Assembly: GCA_032173965.1 (NCBI GenBank)
Contig: JAVUNC010000019.1
Location: 17,972,234 to 18,036,233, forward strand
Length of the DNA: 64,000 bases
Direction of reading: 5' to 3'
Source: Sitta carolinensis
Lineage: Eukaryota; Chordata; Aves; Passeriformes; Sittidae
Shown: positions 34,568 through 46,979 of the stretch, piece by piece
How positions within the stretch are numbered: position 1 is the first letter of the stretch
How the letters are laid out: the number at the start of each line of letters is the position of its first letter
The notes under the pieces: model-generated
What the model was told of the DNA's origin: nothing
The model's input: only the letters and a program-made list of their open reading frames with translations
Databases searched by the model: none
Position numbers and translations under genes: made by a program

Positions 34568-37500
34568 GCTCTCTGAGCTCATTGTTTCCAGCAAGTCCTA
34601 CCCGGTATTCCTGACAATGGGCAGCACATTCCCTGGTGTGAAGCACAGCTGAAACCAGCTGCTTCATGGAAATATCTCCTTTGGTCTGTTGGACATCATG
34701 TTTGCCCACATCAATCTGCAGTTTCTTTTGAACTTGCTGTGGCTGTGGTGGAAGCCGGAGTAAGCGTGAGGAGAAATGTTTGGTTCAAAGGCCCTGGGGA
34801 GCTTTGAGATGCTCTGGTGGTGGGGCTGTCCAGCAGCACACAGTGGTTCTCAAGCACAGGGATGGGCTCAGCCAGGCCCAGGGTGCCACATGCAGGGACT
34901 GGTGCCATGGCTCCTCTCTCCTGTGTCCCAGCCTGCAGCCCAGAGCAAGCACGTGTAGGGCCCCAGGTGTAACACCCTGAGCTGCTGAACCTGTGGGTGT
35001 GTCCTGCCCCTTTCACTCCCCTCCTCCTTTGGCACATGGCAGCGGGGTATCCTGAAGAGTCCGTGCAGGAGAACGTGGAGGAACGTGGGGACCCTGCGGG
35101 CCAGGGCCCCTCAGCAGCCAAACCCACCTTGTCCCCTGCACAGTCCATCAGCTCAGGCTTGGTGTGTGTTTATCCCACGGAGCAAGAGCTTTCTGTCCTC
35201 CCCAGGAGGAAGAGGCAAAGGCAGGAAGCTGGAGGCACTCTCTGCCCCCAGGAAGGGTCCCGCTGTAGGATTCCCTGCGCAGGCACCTGAACCCTCACCA
35301 CAAGCACATCCCAGAGGAGCTATTTCAAACATGGGCTTGGCCCCATCAAATGCAGTCTCATTTCCACATGAAAGGGCTGGAAGAGTATGAAGCCAGCTCA
35401 TCTGTATTGATAAAAATTTGGCATTACTTTCCCCCAGTTATCTAAGCTTTCTGTGTACATTAATCACAATGCAAAAACCTGGAAGATGGGGTGCAGCTCA
35501 GCTGCCTTTCTGAGGGTGGGGATTTTATGGGTTGTTTTTTCAGGGTTTTTTTTGGTCGATTGTCCCTTTTTTTTTCCCCTAAACTTCCCTTGTCCAGGTC
35601 TACTCTGCTGGAGCCTGCTTGCTCTCCCCCTGTGCAGTTTGGCTGCCTCACTCTTGTGCTGCAGCTCTGATGCAAGCGCTCGGGTGCTGAGATTGCCAAA
35701 GCTGGCAGGAGCGTGCCGCGCTCGTCTAGACACAGTCTAACTGTGGCACTAATGCCAGCCTTCCACAGGCTCAGCTCAGCGTTCGTCAGAGCTCTGCCCA
35801 CGGTCAGCACTTTGATCTTTATCCTTGAAAACCACAGCCATTGACAAAGGTAAAATGAATTTCTGACTTTGAAAGACTTTGATGGCATTCCCCTGTTTTG
35901 GTTTGTGTTCTGGTTTTTTTCTCTCCTCTCCTTTGCTCTTCCAGCTGAACTTCATCATAAAGCTTCTGATTACAGCTGCAGCTCCAGGACCAGAGAGAGG
36001 TCAGGCTGTCTTGCTTTCTGCTGGTTTAAGATCTGAAGGGGAAGCCCTGGGACACTTCTGAGACAGTCTGCCAGTGAGTGAAATGTAAACCATAATGAGA
36101 ATCGGAGATAGAGGCCCCTCAGGATCTGGTCTTGTACCTTCTCTAAAAAAACAAACCAAAGCAAAATCATCCTGAATAAGGCCAAGTGCCAAGAGCAGGA
36201 GAGAATGAGAACTATTTGGTGTTAGATTTCTAGCTGGAACTCTGCAGCCTGCCAAGCACTGCTGTTTTTCTCCATGTAGCACTGACTGAGCTGAGGCAAG
36301 GGCCTTCTTTCAGACATTGCACAGAAATGCTGTATGAGTGCCCTGCCTGGAGGAGCTCATCACGACATAAACATGATGAACAAATCAGTGTTGCTGCTCC
36401 ATCTTCTCAGTGGGAAGGGTCTCACAGGGCACCTGAATTCACTGAAGGCCTCCAGGTGCCTTCATGGCAGTGGTCCCCTCAAGGCTGTCAAAGATGACAA
36501 AGCTGGCATCTCTGCTGGCAAGCTGTTGGCTCCAGCAGTGGCAGCTGTGCTGTCACACGCAGCTGGACCCTGGTGCCTCATGTGTGCAACCATTTCTGAC
36601 ACCTTCCCCTGTTCTGAGTGCCAGGGTTTGGCTCACTGGGGGTAAGTGCTGCACATCTCAGAGCAGCTCTCTCTGCTAGAGAAAAAGTCAGCAGCTTTGA
36701 GCCAGCTTTCATGAGGTTATAAAAGCGAGTTGTGAGATGTTTTGAGTTTTGAATTTACTGGAGGAAGCACTTTACATGAGGGACCTTCAGTGAGGTACTT
36801 CCACCAACCTGGATGAATTTCAATGGAAGCAGAGGAGGGGGGTCCTTCCACTGGGCCTGGAATGAAAGCAGGGGTTGAAAGAACTGGAGATTAATACCAT
36901 GGACAGTGCAAAAGGGGGACCCTTTAATTAAGGCAGATGGACAGTGTGTGATTTGCGTATCTGTAAAAACCTTCCAGGGACTGGGAGTGAAATCCAGGTT
37001 TGCTGAGGTCAACGGGATTTTTGCCACAGATGGCCAGGTGGGAACAGCTCCCTCCCTAACACCTTCCTGGAAAAGTCCAGAGACCTTAAGTGATGGCAAT
37101 GTCTGGAAGCACCAACAGGGATGGCCAATCCCAAAGGCAGAACATCCCAGAGCAGATTTTGGGCAGTCCAGCTCCTGGTGAGGAGAGCCCATTTGTCAAA
37201 AGGACTTTGTTAAACAAGTGAAAAACAACCCTGCCTTCAAGGTGACTGGCTCCCAGCTGGAGCTGGCTGAAAACTTTCCTCTTGTCATATATAAATATCA
37301 CGTATACACACACATAGTTGGCAAGGAAAACCTTATATAGGTGCTATGTCTGTTTGAGGTGGAAGGATGTTTATGTTTTATGTGTATAAACTTGCATAGG
37401 TATATATTTCTAATATCATAAAAAATTTTCTTTTCTAGAATACTTCACCAGTTGATTCACAGATGCCAAATGTTGAGACAATATGTTAAATAGAAATGTT

Positions 37501-38152
37501 GACAGTTTCCCATGGAGAGTTTTCTGCAGCCTTGGAGAAGCTCTACTCAACATTTGTTTTGAGATTTGAAGGAATGTGATTAACATTTTGCTGTTGCCCA
37601 TTCCTGAGTGCTCTGAGTTGAGCTGGGACCGGAGGAGCCCTGGATGAGTAAAGCTCTTCTCTTATTTACAGCCTCGTCGAAACAATGAAGTAGCAGGAAT
37701 CTCCTTGGAGAGCAATGGATCACAGAACTTGTCAAGATGATTTCCAAATCAAAGATGACTTCCAAGGAGCAGCAAGGGTATAATTTTGGAGCCAGTCAAG
37801 CCAATGGCAAAAATCCCAATTTCTGCACAGTATTCTTAATGGAGCCTCTGAAATTTTGGAGCTTCACATATATACTATATACTACATATTATATTGTTGC
37901 TAAAAGGTCCTGCCCAAATTCAGCATCTGTGAGCCTTACAGAGGAATGACCCTAAAAAGGAGTGATGAAAAAGGTCAGGCTAGTCTAAAAACAAATACCA
38001 CATTTATAATGAGACCAAAGGGAGAATGAAGAATTCAGTGCTTAATACTGACACCTGCCACTTGCAAAATATCTCCACCACTAGAAACAAATATCTGGGA
38101 GAGTTTGGAAAAGTTTGGTCACTCATTTGTTCCTCCTTTGTTTCTGTTGCAG
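34568..38152. other. Non-coding interval, no gene seen
   Basis: A GC-rich stretch at about 34750-35300 carries overlapping frames up to 145 codons. A T-rich tract lies at 35535-35580. AT alternating runs lie at 37285-37315 and 37868-37895. Fragments such as 'gaggtcaacgggatttttgcca' near 37005 echo the palindromic relics but are too short to call. Confidence 0.7.
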
Positions 38153-38231
38153 TCACTGGTCCATCTGTCCAATGACATTGCTAAATGTCACAAAGTGAAG
38201 CTGCCAGGGTTGCTCCATGTGCAGCTTCCAG
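38153..38231 (+). other. Candidate 79-base exon with strong splice sites (unverified)
   Basis: The acceptor (tttgttcctcctttgtttctgttgcag) and the donor (CCAG|gtgaga) are both strong. Only phase 0 is open, starting SLVHLSNDIAKCHKVKLPG, with one base left over. That leftover phase matches the open frame of the segment at 40043, which in turn matches 40449. The three could form a consistent chain, at about one-in-three odds per join. The product is not recognised. Confidence 0.24.
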
Positions 38232-40042
38232 GTGAGATGGCAACAGGAGCAGCTCTAATTCTTACGAAAACAAGGCAAAAGAGTATTTGCTAATGTTTTT
38301 GGATATAGTTGTTAGGTCCCAGGCACACAGATTAGTCAGAGTACCCATAAATTCACTGTCTCTGAAAGCTGATTTCCAAGTTCTTTGCTCCCAACGCCTG
38401 ATTTGAAAACCCAGCTGAGCTCTGGCTGCTGTGCTGGGAAAACCTTCTGGGATTTGCCCAGTTCTTGGTCCCCACCAGACCATTTCAGGAGGGGAGGCAA
38501 GAGGCACATCCCTGTGTGTTTCCTGGTAGGAAAATGCCCCCATTGTAAATCCTGCAGCACAGGTGACCCCTTGAGCTCCATTCCTGATGTCACAGCTTCC
38601 AGTGGCATCATTTGGGAGGGATCAGCCCCCAGGTGACAGAGCAGATGTGAAGCCTGGCAAGCACCCAGGACAAGTGTCATAAGTGCTCAGGTCGGTTTTC
38701 TCTCTTCTCTTCACGTCTCTACTGAGAACCAGAGCCCTGGTCCTAATAAATAGGGCAGTTCTGACACTGTCATTTAAGAGAATTCAGTTTCCCAGAGAAA
38801 CCTCAGACAAAAGGACCAACCCAAGATATTTATCACTTCACACTACGTTAATGCAAACAAAAACATTGCACGCTGCCATAAATCCATTACAGAGTCTTAC
38901 CAGAACAAACTGATATTCCCATGTGGCCAATTTCAAGCTGGAAGGGTTTGGGTTGGTTTTTGCTATTAATATTCTTTCGTAATGGAGAAGGCATTTTTCA
39001 ATTGAATTAAAAACTTTGCCTCCAAAAATGTCCAGTTTCATTGAAAGATTTAGAGGTTTCAACAAGAAAAAACGAAGACCAGCAATTCAATGATTGCCTG
39101 AGTGAGAGATTTCTTCAGTATTCCCGCTCTCCCCATCACCTCAAAAAAGCCAAAAAGTAAAATATTAACTGAAAGAACCAAATCCATCCATGTCATCAAC
39201 ATTTTTCAGGGGGGAGAGCCGTAGTCCCTGGCTACCTCCATGATTTACTTTGCAATAATGATATGTTTGTGTGTTAACCCCAAAATTAGCTCGGCCAAGC
39301 CAGCAATGCCCACAATGCCTCTCTGAGGGACATATTTGTACCTGCAGAGCAGGCCTGGGTGCAGCCACACACAGGCAGGGCTGGCCCAGGAGAGGCCCCT
39401 GGATTTGCAGAAGCCAAGCTCAGCCAAGCCTGGCTGAATGGCACCATTTATGCCTCAAAGGAGAGCCCAAGTGCCAGCCAGCACAAGGAGATAAGGAGCA
39501 CCCAGGAGAAGGGCACAAAGGTGGCTCTGATGAGCAGTGCTTGGCTTTGCTCCCACTGGGGTCACAGCTGGGTCCTCTATTAAATTTTTGCCAACACAGC
39601 AGTATTGAGAATTATACCAATTTATCACTAGTATTTGACAGTCCTGCCATCAGCAAAGACAGTAAAAGGCTCTGTTATCTTCTTTTATAAGCTGGAGAAT
39701 CTGGCTCTGAGTAGACAAAGGTTCAGCAGAGCATGTGGGGAGTATCACTCGTGTGAGTAAAGTGGTACCTTTGTCCCTCTGAAGGTGCATCCTGGGCTTA
39801 GCTACTAGAGCCTCCATCTGGAAATACCAGTGGCTGGTAAAAAATGTGTCTATTCTGAATTTTTTTTAAAATTTTCTATTATACTAGATGGAGAAACTAT
39901 TTCCAGTTCATTAGCAGCATCCTTTTGGAGCTGAAGTTCCTGTGTGCACGTGCAGCATCCAGGTTCATCACAGTAAATCATCAGTGTGGTGAAGCTGTTC
40001 CCAGTCGTTGCTCTGCTCATTTTCGATGTCACATCCTATCAG
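38232..40042. other. Non-coding interval, no gene seen
   Basis: Frames of up to 139 codons (39271-39690, plus) overlap others on both strands without domain content. No repeat family is recognised. Confidence 0.7.
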
Positions 40043-40102
40043 CTCAGATTGAGTTGGGAAGAGGTAAAGCAACAAGAACAGGCAGTTTTTACCAAGTAGA
40101 AG
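40043..40102 (+). other. Candidate 60-base exon (unverified)
   Basis: A moderate acceptor (gatgtcacatcctatcag) and a strong donor (AAG|gtaaga) bound 60 bases. The frame that takes two bases to complete a codon is open and reads QIELGRGKATRTGSFYQVE. The first frame stops just before the donor and the remaining frame stops early. The open frame is the one required by the preceding candidate at 38153. Confidence 0.18.
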
Positions 40103-40448
40103 GTAAGAAAATATAATAAATTTTATTTCATGCCTTCTTGCCAATTGCTAGAAATGTGCAGTCCATATGAATGCATATAACAAGGAGGGAATGTTGGGAA
40201 AACCAATAAAGATTTTGTGGTCTTAACTATAATGAATGTAGTTTGATATAGAGTCTGTTTTTCACTGCATGGCAAAATGAATCATAAAATACTGGACCTT
40301 GAAACTTCTGCATTTTTTAACAATAGCCTGGGGACAGTTTACAGTGTAATGAATTGTAATTAACCCACCTTCAAAATCTTTTATGAGTATTTTGCCAATT
40401 AGCTTCGCATGCTTGCTAATGACTCATGGCCAGCGCATGTCTTTACAG

Positions 40449-40517
40449 AGCAGGGTTTACAGCACACACCAGCCCGGGAAGGCAGCAGAGGGACACAGGA
40501 CAGGGAGGGAGATGCAG
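40449..40517 (+). other. Candidate 69-base exon (unverified)
   Basis: An acceptor (gcgcatgtctttacag) and a strong donor (GCAG|gtaaga) bound exactly 23 codons' length, and all three frames are open. In the phase required by the 40043 segment it starts QGLQHTPAREGSRGTQDR. Being open in all frames makes the phase match uninformative. The composition is low in T, which lowers stop frequency. Confidence 0.18.
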
Positions 40518-41162
40518 GTAAGACCCAGCCAGTCCTAGCAACCTACATATTTCAGCATTCAAAGAGCCTTTGCTGCTCTCCCAACCCCAAAATAACTGCA
40601 ATAATGTATAGCGACGTCAAAAGGCTTTGGTTTCCGAAGGATTGCGAGGAATGCAAAGGGCTCAAGTCCTGACATCTGTTGTTACTTAGTACTAACATAT
40701 ATAATGCTGCTAATTGCTGAGCCATCTTTGTTTTCCTTACTTAGCACTAGGGTTAGAATTATTTTATTTTTGTGGTTCATGGCTTCCTGCCACTTGCAAC
40801 ACAAAGTCCACTCTAAAGAAAATAAAACAACGACCAGGCTGCCTACTAACAGCGTGTGGAGGGCTAGGGCTGCCTCTTCCCCCACTTCTGTTTTAGGTTG
40901 TGTTTTTTTTGCTTTTTGGTTTTGTTTTTTTAATCAAGGTAAGAAGAGACAGCAGAGCTGGGACCTGACCAGTGTCACAACAAAAGGCCATGTGAGCCAG
41001 TCTCCCCTGTCCCAGTCTCCCTGTCCCAGCATAGCCAGGAGGGGATGCAGGCACTGCAGAATCCATGCCTCCCTGCTGTACCCTCCCGGCTCCAGGCAAT
41101 CCGCGGTTTATGGACTTCCCGAAGCAGAGGCTGCCTCCAGACCAGTGTGTTTTAACAGCCAC
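40518..41162. other. Non-coding interval, no gene seen
   Basis: The 170-codon plus frame at 40704-41216 runs into the CR1 copy and has no domain. A T-rich tract lies at 40900-40935. Confidence 0.7.
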
Positions 41163-41985
41163 CCATGGATCTATCCTCCTCAAATGTTTTTGATCCCTTT
41201 CTCAAGCCATTTATAACTTTTGGCCTCCGCAACATCCTGTGGCAATGAGTTCCACAATTTAATTATGCTTTGTATGAAAAAGTACTTCCTTCTGTTGGTT
41301 TAAACCTTCTTGTGTGACAGCACCACCAGGTCCCTCTAATTCTTAGGAGAACCAGTGAACAGCCAGTTCCTATTTGCTTTTTTTCTGTGTCAGTCATGAT
41401 CTGACAGATCTTTACTGAACTTCCTGCTTCTGTCACCTCTTTCCACACTAAAGGCTCCTCATCTGCTTGTTTTTCCATCTTTGTGGAAGCTGTTGCCCAC
41501 CTCTCCTCATCCTGAATGCTTTCCCCCCACGTGCTTTCCAGTTCAGCCCAACTCTTCTGGAGTCCCGTGGCCAGACAACACACTACCATGGAGATGCAGT
41601 TTCACTGAGGAGTGCTGTAATGGTCTTTTCTGATTTGTTCCTACCTCTTTGCCAGTTCATTCCTAACGTGATTGTAGTCTCTTCTGATGGACTTTAAATG
41701 ATATTTGCAGAGGCCTCCCGGCTCTCTTGGCTCAGTGTTATTTTTAGGGCCCATCTGTGTGGAGGTGCAGTGAGGGTGAGTGTTGTGCACGTGCTCAGCC
41801 TTTGTTGACACTGCCCTGCATCAGCCATTTCACTGCCCACCTCTTGGGATCATGAACCCTTTCAGCTGTGCTTTGTGGCCAGATTTGCATCACCTGCCAA
41901 ATTTCTCTTCTTCTGTTCATCCTTTTTACCAGACTATTTATGAATCTTTCTGAAAACTATCAAATTAGTATTTCAACAACAACTC
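41163..41985 (-). mobile_element. Ancient CR1-like LINE fragment, about 0.8 kb, minus strand
   Basis: Read on the plus strand, 'tggcaatgagttccacaatttaattatgctttgtatgaaaaagtacttccttctgttggtttaaacct' is the reverse of an old amniote CR1 3' region. Collinear blocks continue at 'tggaagctgttgccca', 'accatggagatg', 'gttcattcctaacgtgattgtag', 'catcagccatttcactgcccacc' and 'ttttaccagactatttatgaatct'. The order matches the family consensus I recall for turtles and crocodilians, so one long copy is more likely than several. It is heavily mutated, with no open frame of the element left. The far end is approximate. Confidence 0.7.
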
Positions 41986-44287
41986 AGTTCTAAGTAATGC
42001 ATGAAAGACAAAGACGTGGCAGACACCAGACAAGGCCTTGAAGGGACCCAATGGTTACTGTGAATGTTCAGATTTATACCCATCCTCCAAAAAGACAGCT
42101 TTTAACTCCTTGTAGCTGCAGGAAAGAACTCTCTTTTCTCATCTCTTATCATGAAGCCTTGTTGCAGACAGTTTTTAGGCATTTGTGTTTATTGGCATGA
42201 CTCTCTGAACTCCTCTGAGCATGTTATCAATATTGAGTGGGTAAGGAGGAGAAATCAGTGATAAGAAGGCCCATCTGGTGTGTCAAGTATTTCATTCCCC
42301 AGCCAGGGATATGTCATTCGTCAGCTTTTTATTTTTAATAACTCGCAGCCTTGTCCCTGTTGGTTGTGCAGACCATGGAACACAGGCTGGTAAGAAAGAC
42401 TCAGCTTCAACCGTGCCTTTTATTGCCAGATACAGAATCACTTCTGTCTGCAGGTGAACTGCACACCTTTGGCACTGAATTCCAGCCAAACCCACAGAAT
42501 CTGTCCTGAATGCCCTATTGCAGGAGAGCTGAGAGGTGGGCTTGGTTTGGTGTGCCTGGAAAATACCTACTGCTGCTCTCAGCTACCCTCCTGGCATGGA
42601 ATTCTCAGCTACACTGGATGCGAGTTCACCTGAAACTGCCCTGCTTGCTCACTCTGGCTGCAGAGATTTTTTCCTTCGCTGTGCTGTGGTACAGATCCAG
42701 TTTTCCTGGAGGCTTAGCCCTCATGGCAGTGTGAACCCCCACAGGGCAGTTAGCATTGCCAGGCCATTTCCTCGTGTCACACAAATGTCACTTCTGCTCT
42801 GTTATGCCATGTCATTTCTCACTTCCCTGTCAGTCAGCTGTCCCAGGGTTTGGCAGGAAGGGCCAAACTTGTGACAAACTTCACCTGAGACTCAACTTGT
42901 GCCTCATCCTTGAGAGCTACGTGTTTGGGAAGCATCCCTGAGTGCTGTGACTCCGGTGTGCCCCGGCTCTGTTGTGGTGCGACATGGAGTTATCAGGAGT
43001 TTCTGAGTGTTTTCCCTCTGGGTGTTGCTCCGTGCCACACTTTGCACTTGGAGAACCTGTTTGCTGGACATGCAGATAATCCACTGCAGAATTGTATCAC
43101 CAACGTGACCCTGGTGCTTCCTCAGTGGAAGGGGAGCCGAGATTTACTGCAGGAATTGTACAATTCTCGCTGTGACTCTTCAGAGTTGAGCACCGTGGTT
43201 GGACCACAGATTTTTCCAAAATAAAACTGCAATATCTGCATATTTCCAACCACACTGATCCTGCTGTAGTGACCTCAATTGCAATCCCAAATCTTCAACC
43301 TGATTTTCCTCTTCTTGGTTTAGCGGGAGCTTTTCCTGTGCTGTGCAGGACTGGACCATCTGTGTACATCCAGGTCATGGAAAGATATTATTTCTGTTCT
43401 AAATGAGATCAGTGTGTCCCCAGTGTAGAGGGACTGCATTCACAGTCCCAGCCTCTTCACACACTGCCACTTTTCCTCGCTGGGGCCTAATCCTGAATCA
43501 GGGAATGGTGGCATTAAATTCAATCAGGGCAGGGTTATTACAGGTGTTATTTTAGCTGATCTAACATGTCACAAAAATGTGTTGAACCTTTTTTTCTTTT
43601 AAAGAGCAAAATAAAACAATGGTTATATAATCAGGGGGAATCACTAGACACCTACACAGGAGAACTGCAAGCATGGAAATACTCAGATATATATTTGAAG
43701 TAACACCACAGGTTTTTTGGGTGGGATTCTTTGCCCTGCTGCACTACATCTGGACAAATAATTTGGATGCTGACCACTCAGGTAATGTAATCCAAAATCC
43801 TGTTGCCCGTGTTGCAAACAGAAGGGGAGAAGAGAACATTTCATTCCCATCTCAGACAGAGCAGAGCACAGCTGTGGTGTTTCATTGCAGGCAACACCAC
43901 TGCTGTAACCCAGCAGAGCATTAGTGGGGGGGTGCACTGAAATAATTGCTCTTCTGCCAAAGAGCTGAGGCAGAACCGGTTCTTTTTTACGTTTTTTTTT
44001 TTTTCCTCATTGACTCCTAAGCATAAAAGCAATCAGTGTTCCTGCAGTGCAATAGGGGCTGCACATGTGACATTAGCACCCTGCCATGCTGGGAGCTGTT
44101 ATTTCTGTGCACAGATAGGGAGGTCTGAGTGGGAGAAGATGGAGGTGCAAGGACTTCCAGACTGTCCAGCTGAATTTTCCCTTTCTGCTGCCATGCCTTT
44201 CACCAGCTGCAGGACAGTGACCTCAGCTCTGAAGCCAATCCAGGTGTGCTGGAGATGGGATAATGCATCACTTATCACACATCCTAT
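41986..44287. other. Non-coding interval, no gene seen
   Basis: Overlapping frames of up to 112 codons have no domain. 'ggggcctaatcctgaatcagggaatggtggcattaaattcaatcagggcagg' at 43484-43535 resembles a fragment of the palindromic amniote relics, but too loosely to call. A T11 run lies near 43994. Confidence 0.7.
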
Positions 44288-44500
44288 CATGGAATCACTG
44301 AGCTTTGAAAAGACCTCTGAGATCATTGAGCCAACCTTGATCATCACCTTGTCAGTGGCACTGAGTGCTCTGTCATTTCTTGAGCACCTCTAAGGACACT
44401 GACTCCACCACCTTCCTGGGAAGCCCATTGCAATGTTTACCAACCTTGCCACTGAAGAAATTCCTCCTGTTTGCCAGCCTGAACCTATCAATACTCTCAG
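44288..44500 (-). mobile_element. CR1 LINE 3' end, minus strand
   Basis: Plus-strand reading: 'ggaatcactgagctttgaaaagacctctgagatcattgagccaacc', then 'gactccaccaccttcctgggaagcccattgcaatgtttaccaaccttgccactgaagaaattcctcctg'. This is the reverse complement of a common avian CR1 3' end. The octamer tail is reduced to one partial unit next to 'tcatgg'. It is a 5'-truncated, moderately diverged copy. Confidence 0.9.
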
Positions 44501-46909
44501 GACAGATCTAATCCCTCTTTATTATCTCCTTTAGCCCTTAGCCTCTAACACTTGGTGGAAATTTGAAAGGCTGGAAGTGTCTACTGCACCCTTGAGTAAA
44601 ATGCTGTCCATTTTACAACAGACCAATTCATGCATTTGTCTGTAAATTCCACAGTGCCTCTTTGTTTAAATGCTTGCTCCTTATTCACTGAAGTCTTTTA
44701 TTCCTGACATCAGCCACAGTTTGAAAAAGAACCTTTCTCCACGTTGACAAGCTGTATGTGAAGCAGCTCCTCAGGCTGGGGCAGCTCAGTGGCTGCCCTT
44801 GGATTGGTAACACTGAATGAAGGACAGGTTTCTTGGGAGGGTCTTTGTGGTTACCTGCATTCTTTTGGTCTAAGCTTTCTTTTCTTAGGCAGAAACGTCA
44901 TTTTTATATAATCTTTTTCTTCCCTGATAAACAGATTTTCTGATGGCCTTTCCAAGCAGTAGTTGGGAACCTGGCTTTAATTCCAGCCTAAGCCCATCTG
45001 TGGCATCTATTACCAGTCTTGCACCCTTTGCCTAAAGAGTTCTTCTTTCATTCTTTAGGCAGACACAGAGCTCCATCATACTCTAAGTTACGGCACTACC
45101 GAGCAACCCAGGGACTTGTGCCAACTTGGAAATAAGATAGGAACTAAAGAGTTTCTATTTTTGCATTAAAATGGAAACAGGTGGGAAGGACGCGTGGAAC
45201 TTATCAAGCCACATAAATACTTTTTTTCATGTTAAAATTTGAATGGAATGGAAATTACAATCTTCCAGAGTTGCTGCAGAGCAGCAATATTGAGTTTCTC
45301 CTTACTCAGCCTTTAGTAGTAAGGAACCAGGTGCAGTGGAGCTGGAGTGCTGGAATTTGTTCCTAAGCCCATCTAACTCTCGCTGAGCTCTGCCCTATTT
45401 TGAATTATTGCTCCACCTGGCACAGGGGATGTTATTGGCTTTGGAGGGAAGAGTCAAGTCTTGCAATAGTTTTTTAATAGATTGCCAACTGGAGCATAAG
45501 GACAGGAATAAACTGCTAGATGGCAGAAATCAGTGATTTTCCCTATTCCTACCTAATTTATGGCAGTGAACCTTTGTTCCCACACTGAGTTAGGTGCTTT
45601 GGCTCAGCTCAGGTATTTGCTGTGTGTCAGCATCACACCAGTGTGTGGTGCAGAGACCAGAGCCATAGCAAAGCTTTGCCTTTTGAACCACCCCTGCCTA
45701 CCTCCACAGCAGAACAGGACCTGAGGGAAGTGCCCCAGCTGAGGTGCAGCAGGTTCCTAGGAGGACTCATTAAAGTAAAACCCACATCCAAAATAATTTT
45801 TAAAATTATGACATAGTATAAATGGGACAGACTTTACCAAAACACTTGGTTATCCATTGCCCAGGGGATAGGAGCAGCTGCAGCACTGGTTGGACAAATA
45901 AGTAACCAAATGGATGGACAGATAATCTAAAGACTCCTGACTGCCTTCACTCACCCTTAATTAACTGTTTCCAGTAAATAGCCCTGGCTCTGTCATTATT
46001 TTAGAGCAGGAAGGTATTGAGCCAGTACTGCAGGTGTAGCCATCAGCCAGCCACAGACTTAACCCATGTGAAATCCTGCTGGAATCAAATGGATTTGTCC
46101 AACTGCATCTGTCCAGCTCAGCAAAGAGCCTCTGACCACAACCATGAGCTTTCCCAGTAAAATGTCCTGCATGGCCCATTCCATGGGAATATGCAATGTC
46201 CACAGTGCTCTGCACCACAGGCACCAGGGCAGCCTGCTGCTGGCAGTAAGCTCCAAGTCCAAATGAGCTTAAAAGGGGATTCAAACACTTCTCCTGTTAT
46301 CAAACTGTATTTCTAACTCAAACTAACAACAGCTTTATGTTACGTTAATGTTTGGAGGGTTGGCCAGTAATATACATACGTATTCAATTTTTTTTACCAT
46401 TTTGTGCTTCCTGGTTGTTTCTTGGTTTGCAATAGAATCTGAACTCCAAAGAGCAAAGTATTTGCAAAAGCTCTATGGCTTCAAGGTCTTTGAACTCCCT
46501 GACACCAGAAGGAGATGAAAAGCTCCCAAGACAGGCTTTTTTCTCCTGAGGCTCTCGGCCAAATTTCCAGGAACTGGGGCAGGTCGAGTGCACTCAGGGG
46601 GACGGACTGAGGCAGGAAATATTCAGGTACCATTCAACTATGCAACCCAACCATTTGATGTTTGCCTGTCACTTGTCTAGACACATGTTTCAAAGGGGAA
46701 TGAAATAAAAGGAAGAAAAATACCCTGTCTGGGAATTCTTACCCAGTGACTTGTGCAGCCCAAGCGCTGGGTAATTCTCCTCAACTGAATAAACATTGGA
46801 GGCAGTCTGAGAGCAATTTGGCTCCAGAACAAATATTGTTACTGAATTCTCTGCACCTGCAATGGCCAGGGAAATGATAATACACTCTCTCCATGTCTTC
46901 CTCTGCCAG
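44501..46909. other. Non-coding interval, no gene seen
   Basis: Unique sequence with short frames only. CR1 similarity fades after about 44500. Confidence 0.75.
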
Positions 46910-46979
46910 GCTTTGGAAAGCAGCCAGGAAGCATCTCCCATGTGCCACAGCACAGGGGTGTGTGCAGGCAGGCCTTCAG
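46910..46979 (+). other. Candidate 70-base exon with strong splice sites (unverified)
   Basis: A strong acceptor (actctctccatgtcttcctctgccag) and a TTCAG|gtgaga donor bound 70 bases that are open in all three frames. In phase 0 it reads ALESSQEASPMCHSTGVCAG and ends one base into a codon. The product is not recognised. Good sites and a short length make chance plausible. Confidence 0.2.

Noticed and set aside
43484..43535. Possible further palindromic amniote relic
   Set aside because: Only the first dozen bases resemble the family and the arms do not pair.
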